Shown here: in pieces, positions 15,024 to 23,025 of the stretch | Numbering within the stretch: position 1 is the stretch's first letter | Layout: the number at the start of each line of letters is the position of its first letter | Assembly: GCA_019420325.1 (NCBI GenBank) | Contig: JAHZHK010000019.1 | Location: forward strand, 9,139 to 33,742 | Direction of reading: 5' to 3' | From: Coriobacteriaceae bacterium | GTDB taxonomy: Bacteria > Actinomycetota > Coriobacteriia > Coriobacteriales > UMGS124 | Length of the DNA: 24,604 nt | Made by a program: the position numbers and the translations under genes | Notes under the pieces: model-generated | The model's input: the letters and a program-made list of their open reading frames with translations, nothing else | Told to the model about the DNA's origin: nothing | Databases searched by the model: none

Positions 15024-16847
15024 TTACTTGCCCTGAGCGGCGTTGATGCCAGCCAGACGGCCGAAGGTCATTGCCATACCGTGGGAGACACCCATGATGG
15101 TGGTGGGGTAGTCCTCGGCGAAACGGCAGCCCTGCGTGTTGCCGCAGACGTACAGGCCGGGCACGACCTGCCAGTCCTTGTTGAGGGCATGGCAGTCAGC
15201 GTCGGAGCGGATGCCATGCGTCATGCAGAAGGCGAAGATGTTGCTGATCTCGCTGGCATAGAACGGCGGCTCGACGATGGGATACAGACGGTCGGCACGC
15301 TTGCCGAAGTCGTCATCGCGGCCCAGGCGGGCAAGCTCGTTGTAACGGGCGATGGTCTTGCTGAGCTCGTCGGCAGGCACGCCGATGGCCTCGGCGAGCT
15401 CCTCGATGGTGTCGGCCTTGGCTGTGGCGGCTTCCTCAACCTCGGCCGTGGAGCGCTGACCGATCTTCTCGATGTAGTTGCCCCAGGGCTCGCTCTCCAG
15501 GTCGTCGTTGATGTTCCAGTAGCAGGCGTGGCCGTTGGGCATGGTGTGCACCTGCTCGGGATACTTGGAGTCGAAAATCTGGAAGGTCTTTTGCTCGGGC
15601 TGACGGATGGTCACCTGAGAGAGCAGGTGACCGGGCACGTCCTCGTTGCAGAAACGGTCGCCGTTCTTGTTGACCAACAGGAACGGGTCGCAGCCAAGGG
15701 CGCCACCGAAGGAGTGCGTCATGACGGCAGCAGGGGCTGCACCGGCCCAGGCAGCCATCTTGAGGCCCATGCCCATGTTGGTGGGGTTGCCCTCGTAGTC
15801 GGTGGAGGTCCAACCGAACATCATCTCGAAAGACTCATGGCTGTAGTAGGAGCGCATCTCGGTGTTCGAGCCGTAGTCGCCACAGGCATCGATGACAGCC
15901 TTGGCGTTGATCTTGGTGACCTTGCCGTCGGCATCCTTGCACCATGCGCCCACGACCGCGCCCTCGTCGTTCGTGATGAACTGCAGGCACTTGGTAGAGA
16001 AATGCACATCAGCGCTAGCCTGGATGATCTCCATGATCTTGTCGTTCAGGGCAACCTGGTCAGGACGGAAGCAGATAACATCGGGGTACATCGGGTACAG
16101 CTCGGTGTCGTAGTCGTACTCGGGGTTCTTGGGGTTGTTGAAGCAGGTCATATACATGTTGCCATCGACCGACTCGCCGCCCATGCCGCCCGAAGGCACC
16201 TGGTCGCCGGGGACGCCGGACTCAGTGGGAGTCTGGTTGGGGTCCAGGAAGATGATGTCGGGGTTGGCCGAGACATGCCAGTCGAACGCCTCGCCAGAGT
16301 GGTTGATCCAGTAGTTCCAGATGCGCGCGTCGGGGCGCCAGCCGTTGGCCTGCATCTCGGCATTAAGCATGCCGATCTTGTCCTCGGGGGTAAAGACGAC
16401 GCCACCCTTCTGGGCCCAGCTGGAGTTGATGTTGCCGAACTGGGCAGCACGGCAGTTGTAGTTCTCGGACTGCTCGACGCAGATGACGTTCGCACCCTCC
16501 TCGATGGCTGCACGGGCAGCGCACAGGCCGGCCACGCCCAGGCCAACGACGAGCACGTCGCAGTCGAGCTCCTCGTCTGCCGCCTCGGGAGCCGCCGGGG
16601 CCACGAGCCAGCCGGGAATCCACAGACCGTTCTCGTCCCAGTAGCCGGGGTTTCCGGTGTCGTTAACGGCGAGGTGGGTGTTACCCGTCGTGCTCTCGTC
16701 GGTGGTAGCGGTGCCCGTGGCTCCGCCACCGGGCATAGCACCAGGGGCGGCTTGTGCGGTGCTGGCAAGGCTGGCAGCACCGGCGACGGCGGCGACGGCG
16801 GCTGCGCCGACACCGAAGAACGAACGACGAGACATCTCAGAGCTCAT
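15024..16847 (-). CDS. Tat-exported FAD-dependent reductase without FMN domain
   Basis: 607 residues. A Tat leader (MSRRSFFGVG, hydrophobic, then STAQA) is followed by a Gly/Ala/Thr-rich spacer to about residue 90, and a FAD_binding_2 domain (VLVVGLGVAGLCAARAA at about 97-113, CVEQSENYN after the second strand). The C-terminus has GLYVCGNTQGCRFAEDYPTTIMGVSHGMAMTFGRLAG. In place of the fumarate-reductase G-N-R-L-G-G element it carries PTTIMGVSHG, and the usual ATGG motif reads DACGDYGSN, so it belongs to a different branch from the 10577 gene. It has no FMN-binding or haem domain and needs an external electron donor, for example a cytochrome or a separate FMN protein. Substrate unknown; relatives are abundant in Eggerthellaceae. 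The start has AAGGAGG 6 nt upstream. Unlike the first flavoprotein it has no adjacent LuxR gene, and it sits between element copies 2 and 3. Confidence 0.88.
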   Translation of the reverse strand: MSSEMSRRSFFGVGAAAVAAVAGAASLASTAQAAPGAMPGGGATGTATTDESTTGNTHLAVNDTGNPGYWDENGLWIPGWLVAPAAPEAADEELDCDVLVVGLGVAGLCAARAAIEEGANVICVEQSENYNCRAAQFGNINSSWAQKGGVVFTPEDKIGMLNAEMQANGWRPDARIWNYWINHSGEAFDWHVSANPDIIFLDPNQTPTESGVPGDQVPSGGMGGESVDGNMYMTCFNNPKNPEYDYDTELYPMYPDVICFRPDQVALNDKIMEIIQASADVHFSTKCLQFITNDEGAVVGAWCKDADGKVTKINAKAVIDACGDYGSNTEMRSYYSHESFEMMFGWTSTDYEGNPTNMGMGLKMAAWAGAAPAAVMTHSFGGALGCDPFLLVNKNGDRFCNEDVPGHLLSQVTIRQPEQKTFQIFDSKYPEQVHTMPNGHACYWNINDDLESEPWGNYIEKIGQRSTAEVEEAATAKADTIEELAEAIGVPADELSKTIARYNELARLGRDDDFGKRADRLYPIVEPPFYASEISNIFAFCMTHGIRSDADCHALNKDWQVVPGLYVCGNTQGCRFAEDYPTTIMGVSHGMAMTFGRLAGINAAQGK

Positions 16848-16880
16848 AGTGATCCTCCTTGTATGGAGCGAGTAAGCCCA

Positions 16881-16921
16881 CCGACGGTCATGCCCACTTG
16901 GAGGGCCCCTTGTGCCGTCGG
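16881..16921 (-). promoter_or_regulatory. Leader hairpin upstream of the second flavoprotein gene
   Basis: CCGACGG and CCGTCGG, 34-74 nt before the start codon, form a perfect 7-bp stem around a G/C-rich loop containing GGGCCC. It could be a 5'-leader structure or a binding site. Upstream, 16922-17109 shows no gene; it is AT-richer around 16970-17040 and carries the GCAGGTAGA word at 17012-17020, so the promoter is probably there. Confidence 0.4.
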
Positions 16922-17141
16922 CTAGACTGCATCCTAGGCTTCATTCCTCGCAAAGAGGGTCACCCGAATATGGCGAAAATTGTTTTCAGGAAATCAGTTG
17001 ACACTATTCATGCAGGTAGATGCCATATTTCGACAGGTCTGGCAAGTTATGCCCGCCGTCGACGCTCTGAGTCGGCCTTCATTTCGCCCTCGCTCGGCGT
17101 GCTCTTTCACCACCCGCCTCGCCTGGCCCCGCAAAAAACCA

Positions 17142-17266
17142 CGCACGTTTGCGTTTTAATTCGACCGGGGTAGATAGCCCGAATGTTCGCACGTCATCTA
17201 CCAAGCAGAACGTCATGCGGCACCGAGACTATACTCGCCCGCCCGACATTAAAACGCAAACGTGCG
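17142..17266. repeat. 125-bp element with 19-bp inverted arms, copy 3
   Basis: Arms at 17142-17160 and 17248-17266 are perfect and identical to those of copy 2, and the total length is again exactly 125 bp, although the interior has diverged at roughly a quarter of its positions. The 32 bp to the left (17110-17141) match the left flank of copy 1 (8611-8642) with two differences, while copy 2 differs there. The right flank leads into a second S41-like remnant. Confidence 0.88.
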
Positions 17267-17294
17267 CTCATTTTGGCGCCGATGCGGCGGCCGG

Positions 17295-17405
17295 CTAACC
17301 TACAACCCGCTCGCAGGCCGTCTCGAGCTCGACGTCGCGCGCAAGCTGAGCCGGGGTCCAGGGGATGCACACGTCGGGGGCGATGCCGCGGCCAAGCGTG
17401 GCGCC
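17295..17405 (-). pseudogene. 3'-end remnant of an S41 peptidase-like gene, copy 2
   Basis: On the minus strand 36 codons (GATLGRGIAPDVCIPWTPAQ, then LARDVELETACERVVG and a stop at 17295-17297) match the C-terminus of the S41-like gene at 13355. The match begins abruptly near 17405; beyond it the frame reads into the promoter region of the ABC importer. The C-terminal residues are closer to remnant 1 (LARDVELETACE) than to the intact gene (LSHDVELETACK). It has no start signal; it is a relic. Confidence 0.85.
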
Positions 17406-17476
17406 CATCGCACCGGCTATGCCCACCTGCCGCCTGCACCACCAATCCCACGGCCCACGCCACTCATCCTTCATGC

Positions 17477-17572
17477 GTGATACGAATTTGAAAATAATAT
17501 TATCGAGCGCGCCAACCGCCGCCAACTCGTGTATGATGCTACCCGTAACACGAATCTAAAAGTTTGTATCAC
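17477..17572. promoter_or_regulatory. Candidate promoter and operator half-sites of the ABC importer
   Basis: Three related 13-mers occur: GTGATACGAATTT at 17477-17489, GTAACACGAATCT at 17545-17557, and the inverted AAGTTTGTATCAC at 17560-17572. The last two make a 28-bp imperfect dyad, the size of known NikR operators, though the half-site sequence is not an exact match to any consensus I can state. TATGAT at 17532-17537 is a good -10 box, which would place the dyad over the transcription start, suiting a repressor. No good -35 box was found. Confidence 0.45.
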
Positions 17573-17593
17573 TCACTCGAGAGGATAGCGAAC

Positions 17594-19240
17594 ATGGCAG
17601 CATGGAACGGCAGCAGGGCGCAGGCAGGTATCACCCGTAGGCAGGTTGTGGCGGGCGGTCTCGCAGCAGGCGCCGCTGTGCTCGCAGCGAACGGCGTCCT
17701 CGCGGCTCCTCGTTCAGCCCGGGCCGAGGGCGACGCCCCCTCGCAAGTCATCCTCACCATGACCACCGGCTCTGAGCCTGCGGCCGGCTTCGACCCGCTC
17801 GTGAGCTGGGGTTGCGGCGAGCATGTGCACGAGCCACTCATTCAGTCCACCCTCATCACCACCGACATCAACCTCGAGTTCCAGAACGACCTGGCGACCT
17901 CGTATGAGTGCTCCGAGGACGGCCTGACCTGGACGTTCACCATCCGCGACGACGTCAAGTTCACCGACGGCGAGCCCCTCACCGCCCACGACGTCGCCTT
18001 CACCGTCAACGGCATCATCAACAGCAGCGCCGCCGAAGCCGACCTCTCCATGGTCGACGAGGCCGTCGTCGTCGACGACACCACCGTTGAGCTGCACCTC
18101 AACAAGCCGTTCAACGCCCTGCTCTACACGCTCGCCGTCATGGGCATCGTACCCGAGCACGCCTACGGCCCCGACTATGGCGCGAACCCCATCGGCAGCG
18201 GCCGCTACATGCTCGAGCAGTGGGACAAGGGCCAGCAGGTCATCCTCAAGGCTAACCCCGACTACTACGGCGAGCCCGTGAAGATGCAGCGCGTCGTGGC
18301 CGTCTTCATGGAGGAGGACGCCTCCATCGCCGCCGCACAGGCCGGCCAGGTCGATGTCGCCTACACGTCCGCCACCTACTACGACATCGTCCCCGCAGGC
18401 TACGAGCTGCTCGCCTGCACCTCCGTCGACTCCCGCGGCGTGTCGCTGCCCTGCGTTCCCGCCGGCGGCACCAAGTCCAACGACGGCGTCGACTACACCC
18501 AGGGCAACGACGTTACCTGCGATGTTGCCGTCCGTCGTGCGCTCAACTACGCCACCGACCGCAACCGCCTCATCTCCAACGTCCTCAATGGCTACGGCAC
18601 CCCCGCCTTCTCCGTGGGCGACGGTCTGCCCTGGTCGAGCGAAGATATGAAATGCGAGACTGACGCTGAGTTGGCCCGCCAGATCCTTGAGGAGGCCGGC
18701 TGGGTGGACTCCGGCGACGGTATCCGCGCCAAGGACGGCGTGCGCTGCGCCTTCGACCTGTACTACACCGCCGGCGACTCGGCCCGTCAGGGCATCGCCA
18801 TGGAGTGGGCCAACCAGATGCGCGAGATTGGCGTCGAGGTCAACCCCAAGGGCGGCAGCTGGGACGAGCTCTACCTGCACCAGTACGAGTGCCCCGTCGA
18901 ATGGGGTTGGGGTTCCAACGCCCCCATTGAGATGTACGAGCTCAACTACTCCAGCGGCTGGGGCAACTTCTCCAGCTACGAGAACGCAACGGTAGACGCC
19001 CACCTCGACGAGGCTCTGGCCCAGACGCACATCGAAGACTCCTATGACCTGTGGAAGAAGGCCCAGTGGGACGGCGAGCAGGGCGTGGCTCCCCAGGGCG
19101 CTGCCACCTGGGTGTGGTTCACCAACATCGACCACCTCTACTACGTGCGCGACGGCCTGCAGGTTGCCGAGCAGAAGCCGCACCCCCACGGCCACGGCTG
19201 GTCGCTCGCCAACAACGTCGACCAGTGGAGCTGGAACTAG
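17594..19240 (+). CDS. ABC importer substrate-binding protein (nickel/peptide class, SBP_bac_5)
   Basis: 548 residues with a Tat-type leader (ITRRQVVAGGLAAGAAVLAA, then RSARAEG) and a family-5 solute-binding fold: DPLVSWGCGEHVHEPLIQST near the start, LTWTFTIRDDVKFTDGEPLTAHDV (about 115-140), NPIGSGRYMLEQW, and DVAVRRALNYATDRNRLI. There is no lipobox cysteine, so in a monoderm it must be held at the surface some other way. Family-5 proteins bind peptides, nickel complexes or other small ligands; the His-rich HVHE near the N-terminus, the C-terminal HPHGHGW and the His-rich ATPase favour nickel or another metal complex, as inference. I chose the ATG at 17594 because AGAGGA lies 8 nt upstream; a TTG at 17564 overlaps the operator-like dyad. 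It is first in the importer operon, with a hairpin-bearing gap of 154 bp before the permeases. Confidence 0.88.
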   Translation: MAAWNGSRAQAGITRRQVVAGGLAAGAAVLAANGVLAAPRSARAEGDAPSQVILTMTTGSEPAAGFDPLVSWGCGEHVHEPLIQSTLITTDINLEFQNDLATSYECSEDGLTWTFTIRDDVKFTDGEPLTAHDVAFTVNGIINSSAAEADLSMVDEAVVVDDTTVELHLNKPFNALLYTLAVMGIVPEHAYGPDYGANPIGSGRYMLEQWDKGQQVILKANPDYYGEPVKMQRVVAVFMEEDASIAAAQAGQVDVAYTSATYYDIVPAGYELLACTSVDSRGVSLPCVPAGGTKSNDGVDYTQGNDVTCDVAVRRALNYATDRNRLISNVLNGYGTPAFSVGDGLPWSSEDMKCETDAELARQILEEAGWVDSGDGIRAKDGVRCAFDLYYTAGDSARQGIAMEWANQMREIGVEVNPKGGSWDELYLHQYECPVEWGWGSNAPIEMYELNYSSGWGNFSSYENATVDAHLDEALAQTHIEDSYDLWKKAQWDGEQGVAPQGAATWVWFTNIDHLYYVRDGLQVAEQKPHPHGHGWSLANNVDQWSWN

Positions 19241-19329
19241 CCCATATATAAGTTGTTCTCCTGCTTCTCCCCAGCGTCATCTCCCTCTCCCTACTACTTG
19301 AGATGCCGAGGATGAAGCCCTCTCCCACT

Positions 19330-19359
19330 CGCCCCCGCGTCCGATTCGGCACGGGGGCG
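19330..19359 (+). promoter_or_regulatory. Intercistronic hairpin between binding-protein and permease genes
   Basis: CGCCCCCG and CGGGGGCG form a perfect 8-bp stem with a 14-nt loop, 90 nt after the binding-protein stop and without a T-run. Such hairpins often stabilise the upstream message or cause partial termination, so that the binding protein is made in excess over the membrane parts. Confidence 0.5.
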
Positions 19360-19394
19360 TAGCCGTCTCATACCAACGCGTAGTTAGGCACGAT

Positions 19395-20378
19395 ATGGCA
19401 CGTTTTATCTTACGCAATGCAGCCAAGGTGGTCCTGCTGCTCTTTGCCGTGAGCCTCGTCACATTCGCCCTGGTCAGCGCCTCGCCTATCGACCCCGTGC
19501 AGGCAAACGTGGGCCAGGCGGCCTATATCAGCATGAGCGCTGAGAAGCGTGCCCAGCTCGCTGAGTACTGGGGAGTTGGCCTTCCCTTCTGGCAGCGCTA
19601 CGGCGAGTGGCTCTCGGCGGCGCTTCAGGGCGACATGGGGATGTCCCTTCGCTACAACGCCCCTGTCGTCGACGTCATTGCCCAGAAGGCAGGCAACTCG
19701 CTTGCCCTCATGACATGCGCCTGGCTTTTGTCGGGCATCATCGGAGGGGCCTTGGGCATCGCGGCGGGTGCCAAGCGCGGCAGCACGCTCGACCGCTGTG
19801 TGAAGGCCTATTGCCTCGTGCTCGCCTCCACCCCCACGTTCTGGCTGGCACTCGTGATGCTCATCGTGTTCGGCGTGCAGCTCGGCTGGTTCCCCCTGGG
19901 CTTTTCGGTGCCCATCGGCGTCGCAGCCTCCGAGGTGAGCTTTGCCGACACGCTGCACCACATGGTGCTGCCCGCCCTCACCCTGTCAGTCCTGGGCGTG
20001 GCCAACATCGCCCTGCATACCCGCGAAAAAACGATCGACGTGCTTGAGAGCGACTACGTCCGCTTCGCACGCGCCCGCGGCCTCAGCACCTCACAGGCGC
20101 TTTGCCGCCATGGCCTGCGCAACCTCTCGCTTCCGGCCATCACGCTGCAGTTTGCCTCCATCTCAGAGATTTTTGGCGGATCAGTCCTCGTTGAACAGGT
20201 CTTTTCCTATCCGGGCCTGGGGCAGGCGGCCGTAACCGCAGGTCTGGGCGGCGACGCTGCGCTGCTCGCAGGCATCGCGGTGTTCTCGGCGGCCATCGTG
20301 TTCGCTGGCAACCTCACGGCAAACATCCTGTACGGCATCATCGACCCGCGCATCAGGAAGGGAGGCGCCCATGCCTAA
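19395..20378 (+). CDS. ABC importer permease, NikB/OppB type
   Basis: 327 residues with six predicted membrane helices; the first (VVLLLFAVSLVTFALVSASPIDPV) is the characteristic start of DppB/NikB permeases, including the SPIDPV element just after it. The cytoplasmic EAA-type loop that docks on the ATPase is visible at about residues 212-235 (REKTIDVLESDYVRFARARG). The NLSLPAITLQFASISEIFGGSVLVEQVFSYPGLG region is a family signature. It overlaps the next permease gene by 8 bp, showing tight coupling. The ATG at 19395 has only a weak ribosome site (TTAGGCACG), in keeping with lower expression than the binding protein. Confidence 0.9.
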   Translation: MARFILRNAAKVVLLLFAVSLVTFALVSASPIDPVQANVGQAAYISMSAEKRAQLAEYWGVGLPFWQRYGEWLSAALQGDMGMSLRYNAPVVDVIAQKAGNSLALMTCAWLLSGIIGGALGIAAGAKRGSTLDRCVKAYCLVLASTPTFWLALVMLIVFGVQLGWFPLGFSVPIGVAASEVSFADTLHHMVLPALTLSVLGVANIALHTREKTIDVLESDYVRFARARGLSTSQALCRHGLRNLSLPAITLQFASISEIFGGSVLVEQVFSYPGLGQAAVTAGLGGDAALLAGIAVFSAAIVFAGNLTANILYGIIDPRIRKGGAHA

Positions 20379-21291
20379 CCTTCAAACCTGCGGCGGCGCA
20401 GTTGCCGCTCAAGCATGCGCCCCTGAGACACACGCAAGCGCCCAGCCCGTTCTCCACCAGCCCAAATCGCGGCGCACTGCAGGCCGCAAGCTCACGCTCG
20501 CCCTCTTTATCCTCGCCGCCGTTGCGCTCGTTGTCATTGTCGTGTGCGGAGCGAACATAGGCCCGAAAGCCACCATCGCCGATTTTTCGGCCAAGAACAT
20601 CGCTCCTTGCTGGGAGCACCTATTCGGCACCGACCGCATGGGCCGCGACATGCTCACGCGCACGCTTGCCGGCCTCGCCACGAGCGTGCTGGTGGGCCTT
20701 CTCGCCGCAAGCGTCTCCTCGCTCATCGCGCTTGCCCTGGGCACCCTTGCCGCACTGGGCGGCAAGCGCGCCGATGCTGTCGTGACCTGGCTCATCGACC
20801 TCATGATGGGCATCCCGCACATCGTCTTGCTCATTCTCGTCTCGTATGCCCTGGGCAGGGGCTTCTGGGGCGTGACGATCGGCGTTGCCGTGACGCACTG
20901 GCCCAGCCTCACCCGCGTCGTGCGCGCCGAGGTACTGCAGTGCCGCGAGTCAGGCTTCGTGGCCGTCGCCGGCAAGCTCGGCATGAGCAAGGCCGCCATC
21001 GCCGTGCGCCACATGCTCCCCTTTGTGCTGCCGCAGTTTCTCGTGGGCCTCATCCTGCTCTTTCCCCACGCAATCCTGCACGAGGCCGCGGTGACCTTCC
21101 TGGGCTTCGGCCTGTCTCCCGAGCAGGCAGCCATCGGCAACATCCTCTCGGAGTCGATGAGCTACCTCACGGCCGGCATGTGGTGGCTCGCGGTGTTCCC
21201 GGGTCTTGCCCTCATCGGCACCGTGGCGCTCTTCGACGTGGCAGGCTCGAACCTGCGCAAACTCCTCGACCCCCACAGCGCACAGGAATAG
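20371..21291 (+). CDS. ABC importer permease, NikC/OppC type
   Basis: 306 residues. An unusually long polar N-terminus (about 47 residues, with four Cys/His-containing clusters such as TCGGAV, ACAPETH) precedes the first helix (LALFILAAVALVVIVVCG). The periplasmic-side HLFGTDRMGRDMLTR motif is the diagnostic OppC/NikC signature, and the docking loop reads VRAEVLQCRESGFVAVAGKLGMS. FLGFGLSPEQAAIGNILSES near the C-terminus is also typical. GGGAGG lies inside the end of the preceding gene, 6 nt before this ATG. It pairs with the NikB-type subunit to form the channel. Confidence 0.9.
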   Translation: MPNLQTCGGAVAAQACAPETHASAQPVLHQPKSRRTAGRKLTLALFILAAVALVVIVVCGANIGPKATIADFSAKNIAPCWEHLFGTDRMGRDMLTRTLAGLATSVLVGLLAASVSSLIALALGTLAALGGKRADAVVTWLIDLMMGIPHIVLLILVSYALGRGFWGVTIGVAVTHWPSLTRVVRAEVLQCRESGFVAVAGKLGMSKAAIAVRHMLPFVLPQFLVGLILLFPHAILHEAAVTFLGFGLSPEQAAIGNILSESMSYLTAGMWWLAVFPGLALIGTVALFDVAGSNLRKLLDPHSAQE

Positions 21292-21301
21292 GAGGCTGGT
21301 G

Positions 21302-22393
21302 ATGAATACCGCAGAAAATCGCAACGGCGCGGCCACCAAGAGCACCCCTTCGGTGCCAGTCGTCACCGTGGAAGCGCCCGAGACCCAGAAGCGCCACAGC
21401 AAGGCCTACGGGGAGTCGTCGGTCGCCGCCTTTGAGCCCTCGCCCCATGCCGACCACGAGGCGCATCATCACCACACCCACGGCGAGCACACCCACCACG
21501 AGCACGGCCACCACCTGCTGCAAGTAGAGCACCTGAGCGTGTCGTTTCGCATGTACGAGGAAGACGAGCCGTTCTTCCAGGCACGCCGCCGCGATGTGGA
21601 GGTCATCCACGACCTGAGCGTCTCCGTGCACGAAGGTGAGGTCATCGCCGTGGTGGGCGCGTCGGGCTCAGGCAAGAGCCTGCTGGCAGACGCCATCTTG
21701 GGCCTGTACGAACCCAACGCCACCGTGACCGGCCGCATCTGGTTCGACGGCGAGAAGTGCAACGCCGCGCGGCTCGAGGAGCTGCGCGGCCACGGCATCA
21801 GCCTGGTCCCGCAGAGCACCGCGAACCTCGACCCTCTCATGCGCGTGGGCAAACAGGTGGAAGGCCTTGCCTGCAACCGCCAAGACAAGCAGCGCCGCCA
21901 GGCTCGCCGCAAGGAGCTCTTCGCCCGCTACGGCCTGGCCGAAGACGTGGCGAAGATGTACCCCCACGAGCTTTCCGGCGGCATGACGCGCCGTGTGCTT
22001 CTGTGCTGCGCCCTCATGGACGAGCCTCGCCTCATTGTGGCCGACGAGCCCACGCCCGGCCTCGACCTCGAACTGGCGTGCAAGGCCCTGGCCGACCTGC
22101 GCGCCTTTGCCGACGAGGGCGGAGGCGTCATGCTCATCACGCACGACATCGAGCTCGCCCTGCGCGTTTCCGACCGCGTGGCGGTGTTCCAGGACGGCAC
22201 CGTGGTTGAGGAAACCTCCGTGGAGAGCTTCAACAGCCCCGACACGCTGCGTCATCCCTTCTCGCGCCAGCTCTGGCACGCACTTCCCGAGCACAAGTTC
22301 GCCTGGACCACCGAAGAAGAGGCCACCCCAGGCGCGGACATGCCCGCAGAAAACGCCGGCACCGAGCACGCCCAGGGAGGCACCACATGCTAG
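21302..22393 (+). CDS. ABC importer ATPase 1 with histidine-rich N-terminal extension (NikD/OppD type)
   Basis: 363 residues. The ATPase fold starts only at about residue 72; before it is an extension that family members normally lack, containing 13 His in residues 49-71 (PHADHEAHHHHTHGEH, then THHEHGHH). Walker A is GASGSGKS (about 119-126), the signature LSGGMTRR, Walker B LIVADEP, followed by a D-loop and the switch His in LITHD. The His-rich tract is cytoplasmic and should bind Ni, Co, Zn or Cu, so it could buffer or sense the imported metal; this is the best internal argument for metal transport. TAGGAGG is 6 nt before the ATG, which fixes the start over an upstream in-frame ATG. It overlaps the second ATPase gene by 7 bp (ATGCTAG). 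Confidence 0.9.
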   Translation: MNTAENRNGAATKSTPSVPVVTVEAPETQKRHSKAYGESSVAAFEPSPHADHEAHHHHTHGEHTHHEHGHHLLQVEHLSVSFRMYEEDEPFFQARRRDVEVIHDLSVSVHEGEVIAVVGASGSGKSLLADAILGLYEPNATVTGRIWFDGEKCNAARLEELRGHGISLVPQSTANLDPLMRVGKQVEGLACNRQDKQRRQARRKELFARYGLAEDVAKMYPHELSGGMTRRVLLCCALMDEPRLIVADEPTPGLDLELACKALADLRAFADEGGGVMLITHDIELALRVSDRVAVFQDGTVVEETSVESFNSPDTLRHPFSRQLWHALPEHKFAWTTEEEATPGADMPAENAGTEHAQGGTTC

Positions 22394-23025
22394 AAGCACG
22401 CGGCATCACCTTCGCCTATCCGGGCAAGGCGCCCATCTACCAGGGACTCGACTTCTCCATTGAGCCCGGCGAGCGCGTGGCGCTGCAAGCGCCGTCCGGC
22501 TTTGGCAAAACCACGCTGTGCCGCATGCTCGCAGGCTACCTGCAGCCCACCGCAGGACAGATCCTACTCGACGGCAATCCGCTCCCCAAGCGCGGCGTGT
22601 GCCCCGTGCAGCTTGTATGGCAGCACCCCGAGAAGGCCGTGGACCCGCGCATGCGCATGGCCGCGATGCTGGCCGAGGCCGGTGTGGGCAACAAGCACCT
22701 GCGCAGCCTCTCCGACGACGCGCTCTCGCAGACCCATCGCGAGCTGCTCGTCCGTCTCGGCATTCGCGAGAAGTGGCTCACGCGCTTCCCCCACGAGCTC
22801 TCCGGCGGTGAGCTGCAGCGCTTCTGCATCGCGCGCGCCTTGGCGACGCGCCCACGCTACCTCATCGCCGACGAGATCTCAACGATGCTCGACGCCCTCA
22901 CGCAGGCCCAGATCTGGCACGTGCTCCTGGAGGAGTCCGCCGCCCAAAACATGGGCGTCATCCTCGTCTCCCACTCCCCCAGCCTCACTGAACGAGTCGC
23001 CACACGGACGGTGAGACTCGGATAG
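22387..23025 (+). CDS. ABC importer ATPase 2 (NikE/OppF type), short form
   Basis: 212 residues, short for an OppF/NikE protein because it ends soon after the switch His (VILVSHSPS) and lacks the C-terminal oligopeptide-transporter extension. Walker A reads APSGFGKTT (about 40-48), the Q-loop VWQHPEKAVDPRMRM, the signature LSGGELQRF, and Walker B YLIADEIS, with Glu present, so it should be active. It forms a heterodimer with ATPase 1 to power the importer. GGGAGG is 7 nt before the ATG, inside the preceding gene, and the start/stop overlap indicates translational coupling. It is the last gene of the operon and is followed 107 bp later by a terminator. Confidence 0.9.
   Translation: MLEARGITFAYPGKAPIYQGLDFSIEPGERVALQAPSGFGKTTLCRMLAGYLQPTAGQILLDGNPLPKRGVCPVQLVWQHPEKAVDPRMRMAAMLAEAGVGNKHLRSLSDDALSQTHRELLVRLGIREKWLTRFPHELSGGELQRFCIARALATRPRYLIADEISTMLDALTQAQIWHVLLEESAAQNMGVILVSHSPSLTERVATRTVRLG

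Noticed and set aside
17406..17525. N-terminal 40 codons of a small minus-strand frame ending in the S41-like remnant
   Set aside because: The residues before the remnant show no similarity to the S41-like gene and lie in the importer promoter region; a chance fusion.
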